Notes: generated by a model from the sequence alone, not told the origin. Shown: positions 9,057-18,668, counted from the first letter of the stretch. The stretch: DNA of 64,000 bases from Lachnospiraceae bacterium GAM79 (GCA_020735665.1 CP085928.1:496001-560000); one strand, 5' to 3'. A program made the numbers and translations.

Positions 9057-10259
9057 ATGGCAGGGTTAAATGAGACACCATCCGGAAATCGACTTCATAT
9101 CGGAGTATTTGGAAAGACAAACAGTGGAAAATCATCCTTTATCAACCGGTTTTCCGGGCAGAATATATCAATTGTAGCAGATGTTGCAGGAACGACGACC
9201 GATCCTGTATATAAAGCGATGGAGGTCTATCCGCTCGGCCCTTGTACACTGATCGATACAGCAGGTTTTAATGATGAAACAGAACTGGGGGGGAAACGCT
9301 TAGAGAAGACAAAGCTTGCAGCGGAAAAAACAGATATAGCGATCATATTACTTACAGATACCGATATGGACGAGGAACTTCACTGGTATGAATATTTCAG
9401 AGAAAAGAAGACTTCTGTCATATGGGTAATCGGTAAGGCAGATATCCGGAATGATACAGAGAAGATAAATGAAAAGCTGTATCAACAGACGGGACAGCAT
9501 GCAGTTATAGTCAGTGTCGCGACAGGAGCCGGTATGGATCAGGTAAGAAAAGAGCTTGTGCGGAACCTGCCGGAGCAATATGGTGCTTCTTCGATCCTCG
9601 GAGAGCTGGTAACAAAGAGAGATCTGGTTATGCTGGTTATGCCGCAGGATATTCAGGCACCGAAGGGCAGACTGATCCTGCCACAGGTGCAGACACTGAG
9701 AGAATTGTTAGATAAAAAATGTCTTGTTATGAGTGTGACAACAGATCAGTATGTAGAAGCTTTATCCCATCTGACGGAAGCACCGAAGCTTATCATAACG
9801 GATTCTCAGGTATTTGCCTATGTCTATGAGCATAAGCCGGAAAACTCCATGCTGACATCCTTTTCTGTGTTATTTGCCGCATATAAGGGAGATATCGAAT
9901 ATTATATAGAGGGGGCAAATGCGATAGGAAAGCTGAATGGGGAATCCCATGTGCTGATTGCAGAGTGCTGTACACATGCACCGTTAAAAGAAGATATCGG
10001 ACGGGAAAAGATTCCTAAGATGCTGCGGAAACGGTATGGAGAAACCATGAAGATCGATATAGTCAGCGGAACGGACTTCCCGGATGATCTGACAGGATAT
10101 GATCTTATCATACAGTGCGGAGGCTGCATGTTTAACCGCAAATATATTATGTCCAGAATCGACCATGCGAAGGAACAGCAGAAACCGATGACCAATTACG
10201 GAGTAACTATCGCATATCTGACGGGGATACTTGATAAGGTTGTCGTACCTCGATTCTAA
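9057..10259 (+). CDS. hydF: [FeFe]-hydrogenase maturation GTPase/scaffold HydF
   Basis: HydF carries the assembled 2Fe subcluster and delivers it to apo-hydrogenase. The N-terminal GTPase domain has G1 GVFGKTNSGKSS (16-27), DVAGTTTDP as G2, and DTAG as G3. The C-terminal cluster-binding domain has CTHAPLKED and QCGGC. The family CxH...HCxxC site is therefore kept, except that the His before the last CxxC is Gln. ATG 9057 follows a strong AGGGAGGG. It sits directly downstream of hydG. HydE, the third maturase, and the hydrogenase are not in this window. Confidence 0.95.
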   Translation: MAGLNETPSGNRLHIGVFGKTNSGKSSFINRFSGQNISIVADVAGTTTDPVYKAMEVYPLGPCTLIDTAGFNDETELGGKRLEKTKLAAEKTDIAIILLTDTDMDEELHWYEYFREKKTSVIWVIGKADIRNDTEKINEKLYQQTGQHAVIVSVATGAGMDQVRKELVRNLPEQYGASSILGELVTKRDLVMLVMPQDIQAPKGRLILPQVQTLRELLDKKCLVMSVTTDQYVEALSHLTEAPKLIITDSQVFAYVYEHKPENSMLTSFSVLFAAYKGDIEYYIEGANAIGKLNGESHVLIAECCTHAPLKEDIGREKIPKMLRKRYGETMKIDIVSGTDFPDDLTGYDLIIQCGGCMFNRKYIMSRIDHAKEQQKPMTNYGVTIAYLTGILDKVVVPRF

Positions 10260-10330
10260 AAGAGAAATAAAATAGCAAATAAAACAGATTAGTTATAAAA
10301 AATAAGATGATAAAATACAGGAGAATAACC

Positions 10331-12310
10331 ATGAAGCATTTAGTAAGGATTGCGTCTGTATCACCAAGAGTTCACCTTGGCAATGTTACAAAGAATTGCG
10401 AGGAGATCGAAACAGTCTATAGAACATATGCAGAACAGGTCGATGTTATTGTTACACCGGAGTTGTCGCTGACCGGATATACCTGCGGTGATCTGTTTGT
10501 GAATCGTCGTCTGATCGACAGAGCAGAAGAAGGACTGTTACAACTGGCGAAAATGACTGCAGAATACGGTAAAAAGGGTGCAGCACTTGTTGTCGGTGTG
10601 CCATATGAAGTAGACGGAGAATTATTTAACTGTGGAGCTTTTTTATGGAACGGGACAGTACTTGCGCTTACACCGAAGGTATATCTGCCGAATTACGGCG
10701 AGTTTTACGAGAAACGTTGGTTCAGTGGAAGGCGTGTAGAGAACCGGACAGTTGAGATGGCTGACGGTTCGGAAACCTTATTTGGCAATTCCATTCTGCT
10801 CGAGATGACAGATCCGAATCAGCAGGAGGAACATGTTACATTTGGTATGGAGATCTGCGAGGATCTCTGGACACCGATCGCGCCGGGAAGACTGTTGGCA
10901 CTTCAGGGAGCAGAGATCTTGCTCAATCTGTCGGCATCCAATGAAGTGATCGGAAAGGAACAGTACAGAAGAACACTGACAGGAAGTATGTCATCCTCCT
11001 GTATCTGTGGATATGTCTATACATCGGCCGGAGCCTATGAATCAACCTCGGATCTGGTATTTTCCGGCCACAATCTGATGTATGAAAACGGAAAATTATT
11101 AGGCGAGATCAAGCCGTTTGAAGATGGTATACTGATCCGTGATTTTAATATGACAAAGATCCGCCATGATCGTCTGGCAAACAAATCCTTTGCGGAGTGC
11201 AAACGGAATTTTGATGCCGGAGAATACATGACGGTAACCTGCGAAAAAGTATTTGCAGAGAAAAAAGAAGTATGCGCAAGGGTGTCTATGACCCCATTTG
11301 TTCCGTCAAAGAACAGACTTGAACGATGTCGGTCGATTTTTGCGATGCAGGTTGCCGGTCTGCAGAGAAGGATAGAAGCCACGCATGCGTCCTGTATCGT
11401 TGTGGGTGTGTCGGGTGGACTGGATTCTACGTTGGCACTTCTGGTATCGGCACAGGCAGTAAAGAACCTCGGACTGCCGCCGGAGACAGTAACCGGTATC
11501 ACGATGCCGGGATTTGGAACAACGAAACGGACAAAGAGCAATTCAACTACGCTTATGGAGCTGCTTGGATGTGACATCCGGGAGATCAGTATCGTAGATT
11601 CTGTCCGTCAGCATTTTGCAGATATCGGACAGGATGAAGCAGTACATGATATTACATATGAGAACTGTCAGGCGAGAGAGCGGACACAGATCCTGATGGA
11701 TGTAGCGAATAAAGAGGGCGGATTTGTGATCGGAACCGGTGATTTGTCAGAACTTGCACTTGGCTGGTGTACCTATAACGGAGACCACATGAGCATGTAT
11801 GCGGTGAATACCAGCATCCCGAAGACTCTGGTCCGGACTCTGGTAGATGAAGTTGGACATGATATGGATCGAAATGGATTCCCGGGAATCAAGGATGTGA
11901 TTGAAGATATCATTGATACGCCTGTAAGCCCTGAACTGCTTCCGCCGAATGCTGACGGAACGATCGCACAGAAGACAGAGGATACTGTCGGATCCTATAT
12001 CCTGCATGATTTCTTCTTGTATTACACATTGCGTTATGGCATGGAGCCGGAAGAGGTCTATGACCTTTGTAAAGAAGCGGTAAGACAGAGTGTAGAAGCT
12101 TTGCAAGATGGGGAAACAGAAGCATATACATTTACAGATGAAGAGATAAAGAAATGGCAGAAGGTATTCTATACCAGATTCTTCCGTCAGCAGTTCAAGC
12201 GTAACTGTATGCCGGATGGCGTAAAGGTCGGTACGGTATCGGTAAGCCCAAGAGGGGATCTGAGACTGCCGTCCGAGATAGAATTTGAGGATTTCCTTAC
12301 TTTTGAATAG
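10331..12310 (+). CDS. nadE: Glutamine-dependent NAD+ synthetase
   Basis: Converts nicotinate adenine dinucleotide to NAD+ with glutamine as nitrogen donor. The 659-residue protein joins an N-terminal nitrilase-type glutaminase (Glu44 in TPELSLTGY, Lys116 in LTPKVYLPNYGEF, Cys176 in MEICEDLW) to a C-terminal ATP-dependent synthetase with the pyrophosphatase loop SGGLDST. I place the start at ATG 10331, eight bases after AGGAG, rather than at an upstream in-frame ATG (10307) that lacks a ribosome site. It follows hydF by 71 bp; co-transcription is possible but not shown. Confidence 0.95.
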   Translation: MKHLVRIASVSPRVHLGNVTKNCEEIETVYRTYAEQVDVIVTPELSLTGYTCGDLFVNRRLIDRAEEGLLQLAKMTAEYGKKGAALVVGVPYEVDGELFNCGAFLWNGTVLALTPKVYLPNYGEFYEKRWFSGRRVENRTVEMADGSETLFGNSILLEMTDPNQQEEHVTFGMEICEDLWTPIAPGRLLALQGAEILLNLSASNEVIGKEQYRRTLTGSMSSSCICGYVYTSAGAYESTSDLVFSGHNLMYENGKLLGEIKPFEDGILIRDFNMTKIRHDRLANKSFAECKRNFDAGEYMTVTCEKVFAEKKEVCARVSMTPFVPSKNRLERCRSIFAMQVAGLQRRIEATHASCIVVGVSGGLDSTLALLVSAQAVKNLGLPPETVTGITMPGFGTTKRTKSNSTTLMELLGCDIREISIVDSVRQHFADIGQDEAVHDITYENCQARERTQILMDVANKEGGFVIGTGDLSELALGWCTYNGDHMSMYAVNTSIPKTLVRTLVDEVGHDMDRNGFPGIKDVIEDIIDTPVSPELLPPNADGTIAQKTEDTVGSYILHDFFLYYTLRYGMEPEEVYDLCKEAVRQSVEALQDGETEAYTFTDEEIKKWQKVFYTRFFRQQFKRNCMPDGVKVGTVSVSPRGDLRLPSEIEFEDFLTFE

Positions 12311-12472
12311 AACCGGAATAGAGGCAAATATGAACCGTTACAAACGATAATTAAGATTATTAAAGATTGTTTCAGAGTTGAATTATGATATAGTAGATGA
12401 AAATTGCAATCTGAAACTGATCGTACATTCATAACAGGGATATGAATGTCGGTTCATAAAAAGGAGAGAGAT

Positions 12473-13483
12473 ATGAAATTAGAATTACAGGGCATCAAAA
12501 AGAGCTTTGATGGCACAGAGATCCTGCACGGGATCAATTTCTCGGTAGAGGGTGGAAGCGCACTCGGACTGCTGGGAAGAAATGGTGCGGGTAAGACCAC
12601 AACGATCCGGATCATCATGGATGTTTTCCATGCGGATGAGGGGCGGGTCTTATTAGATGGAGAACCCTTTGTCTATCAGCCGGAGCAGGTCGGATACCTG
12701 CCGGAGGAACGTGGCTTATACCCGAAACGTCTGATCAGTGAGCAGTTAGTATATCTGGCAAAGCTTCGTGGGATGAATAAGAAGCAGGCGGAAGAAAATA
12801 TGAGGAAATGGCTGACCCGTCTGGATGTGATCCAATACGAGAATCGGAAGCTGGATACATTATCGAAGGGGAATCAGCAGAAGGTACAGCTTGCGGCAAC
12901 ATTGGTAGCTGATCCTGACATCGTGATCTTAGATGAGCCATTTTCCGGTCTGGATCCCGTGAATTCACAGATCTTAAAGGATGTTATAAATGAACTGATC
13001 GCAGACGGAAAGATCGTTATCTTCTCCAGTCATCAGATGAGCTATGTGGAAGAATTCTGTGAAGATATCGTAGTGATCAATCATGGTGAAGTGGCACTGG
13101 CAGGGAACCTTGACAAGATTAAGGAAGAATACGGAGAAGGTCACAAAGCAGTTGCGGCTGTCGGAATGGAATCGGAAGAACTGGAACAAGTTCTTCGTGA
13201 TAAGTTTGCAGATCAGGTACAGGTGATCAGTCATAACAAGCATCATGTTGTGATACAGATCCTGTCGGAACAGGATGAATGGCAGGTGCTCTCCCGTTTT
13301 AAAGAGCTGGGAATCAGGCTTAGAAGTTATGGTGTCTATGAGCCTTCCCTGAATGATATATTTGTATCGGTAGTCGGAGATGAGGAGACACCGGAAGAAA
13401 TAAAAGAAAAAAATAATATCGGAACTTCTTTTTCTGAATTTGAACCAAAGCAGAAAAAGGGTCTGTTTGGAAAGAGAGGTTAA
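12473..13483 (+). CDS. ABC transporter ATP-binding protein, Nat/ABC-2 type
   Basis: Cytosolic ATPase subunit of an ABC exporter. Walker A GRNGAGKT (35-42), signature LSKGNQQK, Walker B VILDEPFSGLDP and the downstream SSHQ switch histidine are all present. The ~336-residue length with a C-terminal extension resembles NatA-type Na+ export ATPases. ATG 12473 follows AAGGAGAG. The permease begins 5 bp after the stop, so the two genes form one unit. The exported substrate is unknown; sodium export is only a family-level guess. Confidence 0.9.
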   Translation: MKLELQGIKKSFDGTEILHGINFSVEGGSALGLLGRNGAGKTTTIRIIMDVFHADEGRVLLDGEPFVYQPEQVGYLPEERGLYPKRLISEQLVYLAKLRGMNKKQAEENMRKWLTRLDVIQYENRKLDTLSKGNQQKVQLAATLVADPDIVILDEPFSGLDPVNSQILKDVINELIADGKIVIFSSHQMSYVEEFCEDIVVINHGEVALAGNLDKIKEEYGEGHKAVAAVGMESEELEQVLRDKFADQVQVISHNKHHVVIQILSEQDEWQVLSRFKELGIRLRSYGVYEPSLNDIFVSVVGDEETPEEIKEKNNIGTSFSEFEPKQKKGLFGKRG

Positions 13484-13488
13484 GATAT

Positions 13489-14739
13489 ATGAAAAAGATT
13501 GGTACAATATTAAAGTTTGAACTGGGTAATTATTTTGGCAGTAAATCCTATCTGATTTCAACAATCTTACTGGCACTTCTTTGTGTAGGCATCATGTTCG
13601 CACCGAGAATTAAGGAATCATTTACAAGTGGAAGCCTTTCATCTGATAAAGAGACAGATGCAGAGGACGAATCGGATCAGGAGAATGAATCCGTATATGC
13701 ATACTATGATGCATCCGGTATTATGGATGAAGGCTTGCTGGCGCAGGTATATCCGGATGTCAAGCTACAGAAATGTAAGGATGCAGCAGAAGTAGAGTCG
13801 CTGGTTAAAAGTGAAGATGCGGAACTTGGTTATGTAGTTTATAGTACGTCAGAATATACATATTATGTTTATAACAAAGGCGTGTTTGATGATTACACCG
13901 GTGCCTTTGACAGTTATCTGTCCATGCTTGCCAAGAAACAGTACAGTGAAGCACATGATCTGGATTTTGATGAACTTATGAGTCTTGATTATGCAGATAT
14001 CCAGGCAAAAGAAGTTATCCTCGGTAAGGACAGCACAAGCAATTATTGGTATTGTTATATTCTGGTTATCGTGATCTTCATGCTGATCGTTATGTATGGA
14101 ATGTCGATTGCAACCGGTGTGGCAAATGAAAAGAGCAACCGCTCGATCGAGATTCTGGTAACGACAACGAACTCCAGAGATATCTTATTCGGAAAGGTAT
14201 TTGCCGGAACAGTTGCTACGTTCTTTCAGGTAGGGCTTATCATGGCAGCCCTGCTGATCTCATATAACTTTAATAAGGAATACTGGGGCGGATTTATGGG
14301 GGCCGTATTAAATATCCCATCTGATGTTCTGATCGCATTTGCGGTATTCGGTCTTGGTGGATTCCTGTTCTATGCATTTATGTATGGGGCACTGGGAGCA
14401 CTGGTATCTAAGATCGAGGATCTGAACAAATCAGCCGGTACGGCGCAGATGATTGTAATGATCGTATATTTCGTTGTACTTATGAACCTGACAAATGTCG
14501 ATGGCCTGGTTATCAAGATTTGCTCTTATCTTCCAATCAGTTCTTACAGTGCAATGTTTGCAAGAGTTGCGATGGGAGATGTAGCAACATGGGAAGTTGT
14601 TATATCAGCAATAATTTTATATATATCGGTGATCGGTATGGGTGTTCTGGGAGGTAAGATCTTCCGTAATTCAACACTCCGATATGGTAATCCGATTAAG
14701 CTTTCCGGAGCTGTAAAGGAATTAAGACATAAAAAATAA
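13489..14739 (+). CDS. ABC transporter permease, NatB/ABC-2 type
   Basis: Membrane partner of the preceding ATPase, 416 residues. One helix lies near residues 20-38, followed by a ~140-residue acidic extracellular stretch with a Ser/Asp/Glu-rich start. Five to six helices then fill the C-terminal half, the standard ABC-2 permease layout. The motif NEKSNRSIEILVTT, which contacts the ATPase, is the family hallmark. It is translationally linked to the ATPase gene (5-bp gap). Substrate unknown. Confidence 0.9.
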   Translation: MKKIGTILKFELGNYFGSKSYLISTILLALLCVGIMFAPRIKESFTSGSLSSDKETDAEDESDQENESVYAYYDASGIMDEGLLAQVYPDVKLQKCKDAAEVESLVKSEDAELGYVVYSTSEYTYYVYNKGVFDDYTGAFDSYLSMLAKKQYSEAHDLDFDELMSLDYADIQAKEVILGKDSTSNYWYCYILVIVIFMLIVMYGMSIATGVANEKSNRSIEILVTTTNSRDILFGKVFAGTVATFFQVGLIMAALLISYNFNKEYWGGFMGAVLNIPSDVLIAFAVFGLGGFLFYAFMYGALGALVSKIEDLNKSAGTAQMIVMIVYFVVLMNLTNVDGLVIKICSYLPISSYSAMFARVAMGDVATWEVVISAIILYISVIGMGVLGGKIFRNSTLRYGNPIKLSGAVKELRHKK

Positions 14740-14814
14740 ACTCGGTAAAATGACGAAAAATAAATGGATGATAGGGGCTTTTAATATAAAAATGCAGAAA
14801 TTATATTCGACATC

Positions 14815-14843
14815 TTTACATTAGAAGCCCACTGTGGCATAAT
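14815..14843 (+). promoter_or_regulatory. Promoter of the exopolysaccharide control module
   Basis: TTTACA (14815-14820), 17-bp spacer, CATAAT (14838-14843). It leaves a ~170-nt leader before the first start codon. Confidence 0.5.
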
Positions 14844-14849
14844 CACTGT

Positions 14850-15022
14850 TGAGAAAAACGAACGCAGTTGGTACGTTTGTGGGGTGACAGGATATTATAA
14901 AAGGTTTGATAACCTAGATTCTATTGATACAGCAGGATGTTAACTGTATTATCTGTTGCCACTGTTTTATAAAAACAGTATCCCGTGTTATTTATTTTAA
15001 ATAGAAAGGTCAGAGTCCCATA
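14850..15022 (+). promoter_or_regulatory. Structured 5' leader
   Basis: Three small hairpins can be drawn: ACGAACG/CGTTTGT (14858-14880), AGGTT/AACCT (14902-14915) and ACTGTTTT/AAAACAGT (14961-14979). No known riboswitch or T-box signature is recognised. The third hairpin has no U tract after it. Confidence 0.3.
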
Positions 15023-15748
15023 ATGAAAGTGATAGATTTTCATTCTCATATTCTTCCCGGTATAGATGATGGAAGTAAGAATGTAGAGACATCGATAGAG
15101 ATGCTTCGCCGAAGTAAGGCAGCGGGTGTTGACATCATGATCGCAACGCCACATTTTTATGCAGATTGTGACCGTATCGAACGATTTACAGAGAAAAGGC
15201 TCGGAGCATATCAGAAGATAGAAGATCAATTGGGTAAAGACACTCCACAGATCTTACTGGGTGCGGAGGTCGCCTTTTTTGAGGGAATGGATCAGGCCGA
15301 GAAGATAGATCGGTTGACAATTAACGGTTCGAGGATTATGTTATTAGAGATGCCTTTCCGAATGTGGAGACAGAAGGATATAGATCAGGTAAGAAATCTG
15401 ATCGAGGAGAGAAAGTTTTCGCTGATCATTGCGCATCTGGAACGTTTTATGAAAACGGCAGGAAATAAAGAATACATAGAAGAACTGATGTCACTTCCGG
15501 TAACGATACAGATCAATGCAGAGAGCTTATCGGACTGGAAACAGTCACATACGTTGATAAAGATGTTCAAAAGAGGACAGGCACATATTTTAGGAAGTGA
15601 TTGCCACGGAATTCATCATCGTCCGCCGAATCTGATGGAGGGACGACAGATCTTGGGAAAAAAAGCAGGCGAAGCCTGTATCAGACGCTTGGATGAATAT
15701 GGAGTGGATTTGCTGCAGCAGATCAAGAATGATAAAATGCAGGAATAA
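15023..15748 (+). CDS. PHP-type protein-tyrosine phosphatase for polysaccharide control (CpsB/YwqE-like)
   Basis: Mn-dependent phosphatase that dephosphorylates the cognate BY-kinase. The N-terminal metal motif FHSHILPGIDDGS and later HLERF and GSDCHG fit the PHP fold, and the 241-residue length matches CpsB/CapC. It heads a five-gene row: phosphatase, small membrane protein, LCP protein, Wzz-like protein, kinase. All share orientation and short gaps. This order matches the regulatory start of Firmicute capsule/EPS operons, but no glycosyltransferases follow here. Confidence 0.9.
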   Translation: MKVIDFHSHILPGIDDGSKNVETSIEMLRRSKAAGVDIMIATPHFYADCDRIERFTEKRLGAYQKIEDQLGKDTPQILLGAEVAFFEGMDQAEKIDRLTINGSRIMLLEMPFRMWRQKDIDQVRNLIEERKFSLIIAHLERFMKTAGNKEYIEELMSLPVTIQINAESLSDWKQSHTLIKMFKRGQAHILGSDCHGIHHRPPNLMEGRQILGKKAGEACIRRLDEYGVDLLQQIKNDKMQE

Positions 15749-15799
15749 CAGCCGAAGGATAAGATTTCAGGTGACAGAGTAATACGGAGGATATCGATT

Positions 15800-15919
15800 A
15801 TGTCGAAAAAAGTTGCAATTATAATAAGTGTAGTTTTATTTATGATACTTATTGCATTGATTATATGTGAAAAAGCATTTCCGACAGGTGGATCTGATCT
15901 GATAAGCAGTCTGTTTTAA
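15800..15919 (+). CDS. Small single-span membrane protein, 39 residues
   Basis: The open frame starts at ATG 15800 with ACGGAGG ten bases upstream and ends in TAA at 15917-15919, 12 bp before the LCP gene. The peptide begins MSKKVAIIISVVLFMILIAL, a lysine-led hydrophobic helix, then a short polar tail. Placement inside the polysaccharide control row suggests a regulatory or assembly role, but no family is recognised. Confidence 0.6.
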   Translation: MSKKVAIIISVVLFMILIALIICEKAFPTGGSDLISSLF

Positions 15920-15931
15920 GGGTGGTTTGAG

Positions 15932-16945
15932 ATGTCACGAGTGATTCACAGCAGACAGGAAAAAAGAAAATTATATAAAAAACTGATGATTACCATAGTG
16001 GCTGTTGCAGCATTCTGTATCGTATTGGCGATGGTATTTCGTGTAATTGACAGACAGAAGCTTCGGGCACAGCAGGCATATGAAACGGAGCTTGGAGTGG
16101 TCACGCTAAATGGTAAGAAATATGTTCCGAAGAAGAATATAGAGACATACCTGTTTATGGGTATAGATTCATATGATAAAGTAGAAAAGGTGACGGATTA
16201 TGACGGAGGACATCAGAATGATGTACTGATCCTTATGGTTCGTGATATCAGTGCGGGAACATTTAAGACAATGGCGATTAATCGTAATACGATCACAAAT
16301 GTAAAATCGCTTGATCTGGATAATTCTTATCTCGGAGAAACGGAGATGCAGATTGCATTGGCGCATTCCAGTGGCGACGGACTGGAAGCCAGTTGTGAGA
16401 ATACGGTAGATGCTGTATCCGAATATCTGCACGGACAGGAAATTGATGGATATGCAGCGGTCAATATGGGTGCTATCGGTACGATCAATCATATGGCCGG
16501 TGGAGTAACGGTTACGATCGAAGATGATTTTTCCGAGATCGATCCGGATCTTAAGCAAGGTGAAACAATCTGTCTGACTGATAAACAGGCGGAAGAATTT
16601 ATTCATGACAGATGGGGCGTTGCTGATGAGACAAATGAGAATCGTATGCATAGACAAGCTGTATATATGACTGAATTAAAAAGGCTCATCAAAGAAAAGT
16701 GTCAGCAGAGCAGTACCTATCCGCTAGACCTGTATGAGTCCGTTCAGGACTATATGGTTACCAGCATCAATAAAAGTAAATTTAGCAAGCTTGCGCTTCT
16801 GGTTGCAAAGGAAAAGGATGAGGGAGAAGTTTCCGTTGATGGTACAGTTGGAACGGATGAACTTGGATATGCCACATTTGAGCCGAACGAACAGAGCCTG
16901 GAAGCGGCAATAGCAGAATTGTTTTACGAAGAATACGAAGAATAA
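15932..16945 (+). CDS. LytR-CpsA-Psr (LCP) family protein
   Basis: Membrane-anchored phosphotransferase, 337 residues, expected to attach polysaccharide or teichoic polymers to peptidoglycan on the outer face. One N-terminal helix (about residues 14-32) is followed by the LCP domain, with TYLFMGID near the start, the conserved Arg/Asp region NDVLILMVRDI, and AINRNTITN. LCP proteins often show the related form SIPRDT, so the catalytic loop is slightly divergent. Its neighbours are the phosphatase upstream and the Wzz-like gene 30 bp downstream. Confidence 0.85.
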   Translation: MSRVIHSRQEKRKLYKKLMITIVAVAAFCIVLAMVFRVIDRQKLRAQQAYETELGVVTLNGKKYVPKKNIETYLFMGIDSYDKVEKVTDYDGGHQNDVLILMVRDISAGTFKTMAINRNTITNVKSLDLDNSYLGETEMQIALAHSSGDGLEASCENTVDAVSEYLHGQEIDGYAAVNMGAIGTINHMAGGVTVTIEDDFSEIDPDLKQGETICLTDKQAEEFIHDRWGVADETNENRMHRQAVYMTELKRLIKEKCQQSSTYPLDLYESVQDYMVTSINKSKFSKLALLVAKEKDEGEVSVDGTVGTDELGYATFEPNEQSLEAAIAELFYEEYEE

Positions 16946-16975
16946 AAAGTAGTTTTACTTTTTACGGAGGAGAAT

Positions 16976-17797
16976 ATGAGTACAGAGAACAAGAGAGTAT
17001 CGGAATCGGATACAGCAAAAGAAGAAAAAAACAACTATATCAGAGTTGTTCAGGCGGAAGAAGACGATAAAGAGATCGATCTGGTCGATCTTGGATATGC
17101 ATTGATGGATAAGCTCCATTTTATCGTTCTCTCATTTCTGCTCGGAGCAGTTTTGTTAAATGCATGTGCTTATTTTCTGATCAAACCGACATATCAGTCT
17201 ACAGCAAAGTTGTATGTTGTATCAGCGTCAGAGGATTCTGTTGTTAATCTGTCTGATTTGAATATTGGTACATCTCTTACAAAAGACTACGAAGACCTGA
17301 TGCTCAGTTATCCGTTATTAGAGCAGGTAATTGCAAAGCTGGATCTTAGTTATGATTATGAACAGCTTGCAGATATGATCACATTAGAGAACCCAACGGA
17401 TACCCGTGTATTGAAGATTACAGTTACCAGTACAGATCCTGAAGAAGCAATGAACATTGCAAATACACTTGCGGAAATTTCGGTTAAGTATCTGCCTGAG
17501 ACTATGAGTACCAATGCACCTAATATTGCACAGGTTGCACGAATACCGGATGAGAAAGCAGGACCGAGTTACCTGAAATTCACATTGATCGGAGCTTTGC
17601 TCGGAGCATTCCTATATTGTCTGGTTATCATTATCAGATATCTGTTAGATGATACGATCCATACCGCTTCAGATATGGAGAAGTATTTTGGAATCGTTCC
17701 GCTGACCTCCATTCCTGAGAGTGATCAGTTCAATCAGGGAGATTCAGCAACAGATAAAGATAAGGCAAAATCCGGTCTGAAAGGAAGAAGCAAATGA
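16976..17797 (+). CDS. Wzz/CpsC-like chain-length and kinase-activator protein
   Basis: Membrane protein of 273 residues with two helices (near residues 50-70 and 203-225) bracketing an extracellular domain, ending in a cytosolic tail. This is the usual form of Firmicute CpsC/CapA transmembrane activators, which stimulate the separate BY-kinase. The DLVDLGYALMDKL entry and PTYQSTAKLYV after helix one are typical of the Wzz fold. Its stop overlaps the kinase start by four bases (ATGA), implying translational coupling. Confidence 0.9.
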   Translation: MSTENKRVSESDTAKEEKNNYIRVVQAEEDDKEIDLVDLGYALMDKLHFIVLSFLLGAVLLNACAYFLIKPTYQSTAKLYVVSASEDSVVNLSDLNIGTSLTKDYEDLMLSYPLLEQVIAKLDLSYDYEQLADMITLENPTDTRVLKITVTSTDPEEAMNIANTLAEISVKYLPETMSTNAPNIAQVARIPDEKAGPSYLKFTLIGALLGAFLYCLVIIIRYLLDDTIHTASDMEKYFGIVPLTSIPESDQFNQGDSATDKDKAKSGLKGRSK

Positions 17798-18525
17798 AAA
17801 AACTCAGTATAGATTTTAATGAAATGCCATATGCAATAGAAGAAGCAATGAACCGACTTAGAATTAATATCAAATTCTGTGGGAAGAATACTAAGAAGCT
17901 TCTGATCACAAGCAGTCTTCCGAATGAGGGAAAGAGCACAATCTCCATCAATCTCTGGAAGATGATGGCAGAGGCAGGATTCCCGACCGTATTCCTGGAT
18001 GTGGATCTCAGAAAGTCTGTGATCAAAGGAAGACACAATATGAAGTCTGAGTCGGAGATCAAGGATCTCGGTTATTACCTGTCGGGACAGGCCGAGTATG
18101 AAGATGTTGTATATGAGACAAATATTCCGAATGCATATATTGTTCCGTGCTGCAACCTGTTAGAGAATCCATCTGCATTATTAGAGGATGCCCGGTTTGC
18201 GGAGCTTTTAGATAAGCTGGCAGAACAATACAGATATGTTATTATAGATTCACCGCCTCTTGGAAGTGTGGCAGATGCAGCACAGGTTGCATCCCTTTGT
18301 GATGGAGCCGTTTTGGTTGTCAGAAGCGGCGAGACATCAAGAAATGTGATTCGCCAGTCCATGCAGCAGTTAGAGCAGGTGAATTGCAGATTATTGGGTG
18401 TTATACTAAACCGTGTTGAGGCATCGGGAAGAGCATATAAGAGTTATTACGGAAAGTATGGCAAGGATTATGGCTATGGCTACGGTTATGGCGAAAAAAA
18501 ATATTCCGGTAAAAAGGAAAAATAA
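17794..18525 (+). CDS. BY-type tyrosine kinase of polysaccharide synthesis (CpsD/CapB-like)
   Basis: Cytosolic autokinase with Walker A LPNEGKST (42-49), Walker A' VFLDVDLRKS (66-75) and Walker B YVIIDSPP (148-155). The C-terminal tail from residue 215 carries about nine tyrosines, the autophosphorylation cluster, broken by glycines. The start is coupled to the activator gene (overlap 4 bp). With the phosphatase and LCP protein it makes a complete phosphorylation switch, although the enzymes it would control are not adjacent. Confidence 0.93.
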   Translation: MKKLSIDFNEMPYAIEEAMNRLRINIKFCGKNTKKLLITSSLPNEGKSTISINLWKMMAEAGFPTVFLDVDLRKSVIKGRHNMKSESEIKDLGYYLSGQAEYEDVVYETNIPNAYIVPCCNLLENPSALLEDARFAELLDKLAEQYRYVIIDSPPLGSVADAAQVASLCDGAVLVVRSGETSRNVIRQSMQQLEQVNCRLLGVILNRVEASGRAYKSYYGKYGKDYGYGYGYGEKKYSGKKEK

Positions 18526-18526
18526 A

Positions 18527-18652
18527 ATGAAAAGCTTGGGTGAATCAACTGGTACGTGGCATACAGTTGTTTTATCATATATGTGTTTGATTCCGACAAA
18601 GGATAGTATTTATCAACAATGGGAGAAAACACCTTTATCCAAAATGTGGTAG
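18527..18652 (+). CDS. Possible 41-residue protein, uncertain
   Basis: An ATG at 18527, two bases after the kinase stop and with AAGGA seven bases upstream, opens a 41-codon frame ending at TAG 18652. The product starts MKSLGESTGTWH and shows no recognised motif. It may instead be untranslated spacer before the next gene, which has its own AAGGAG site. Confidence 0.25.
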   Translation: MKSLGESTGTWHTVVLSYMCLIPTKDSIYQQWEKTPLSKMW

Positions 18653-18668
18653 GAAGGAGAGATAAAAC

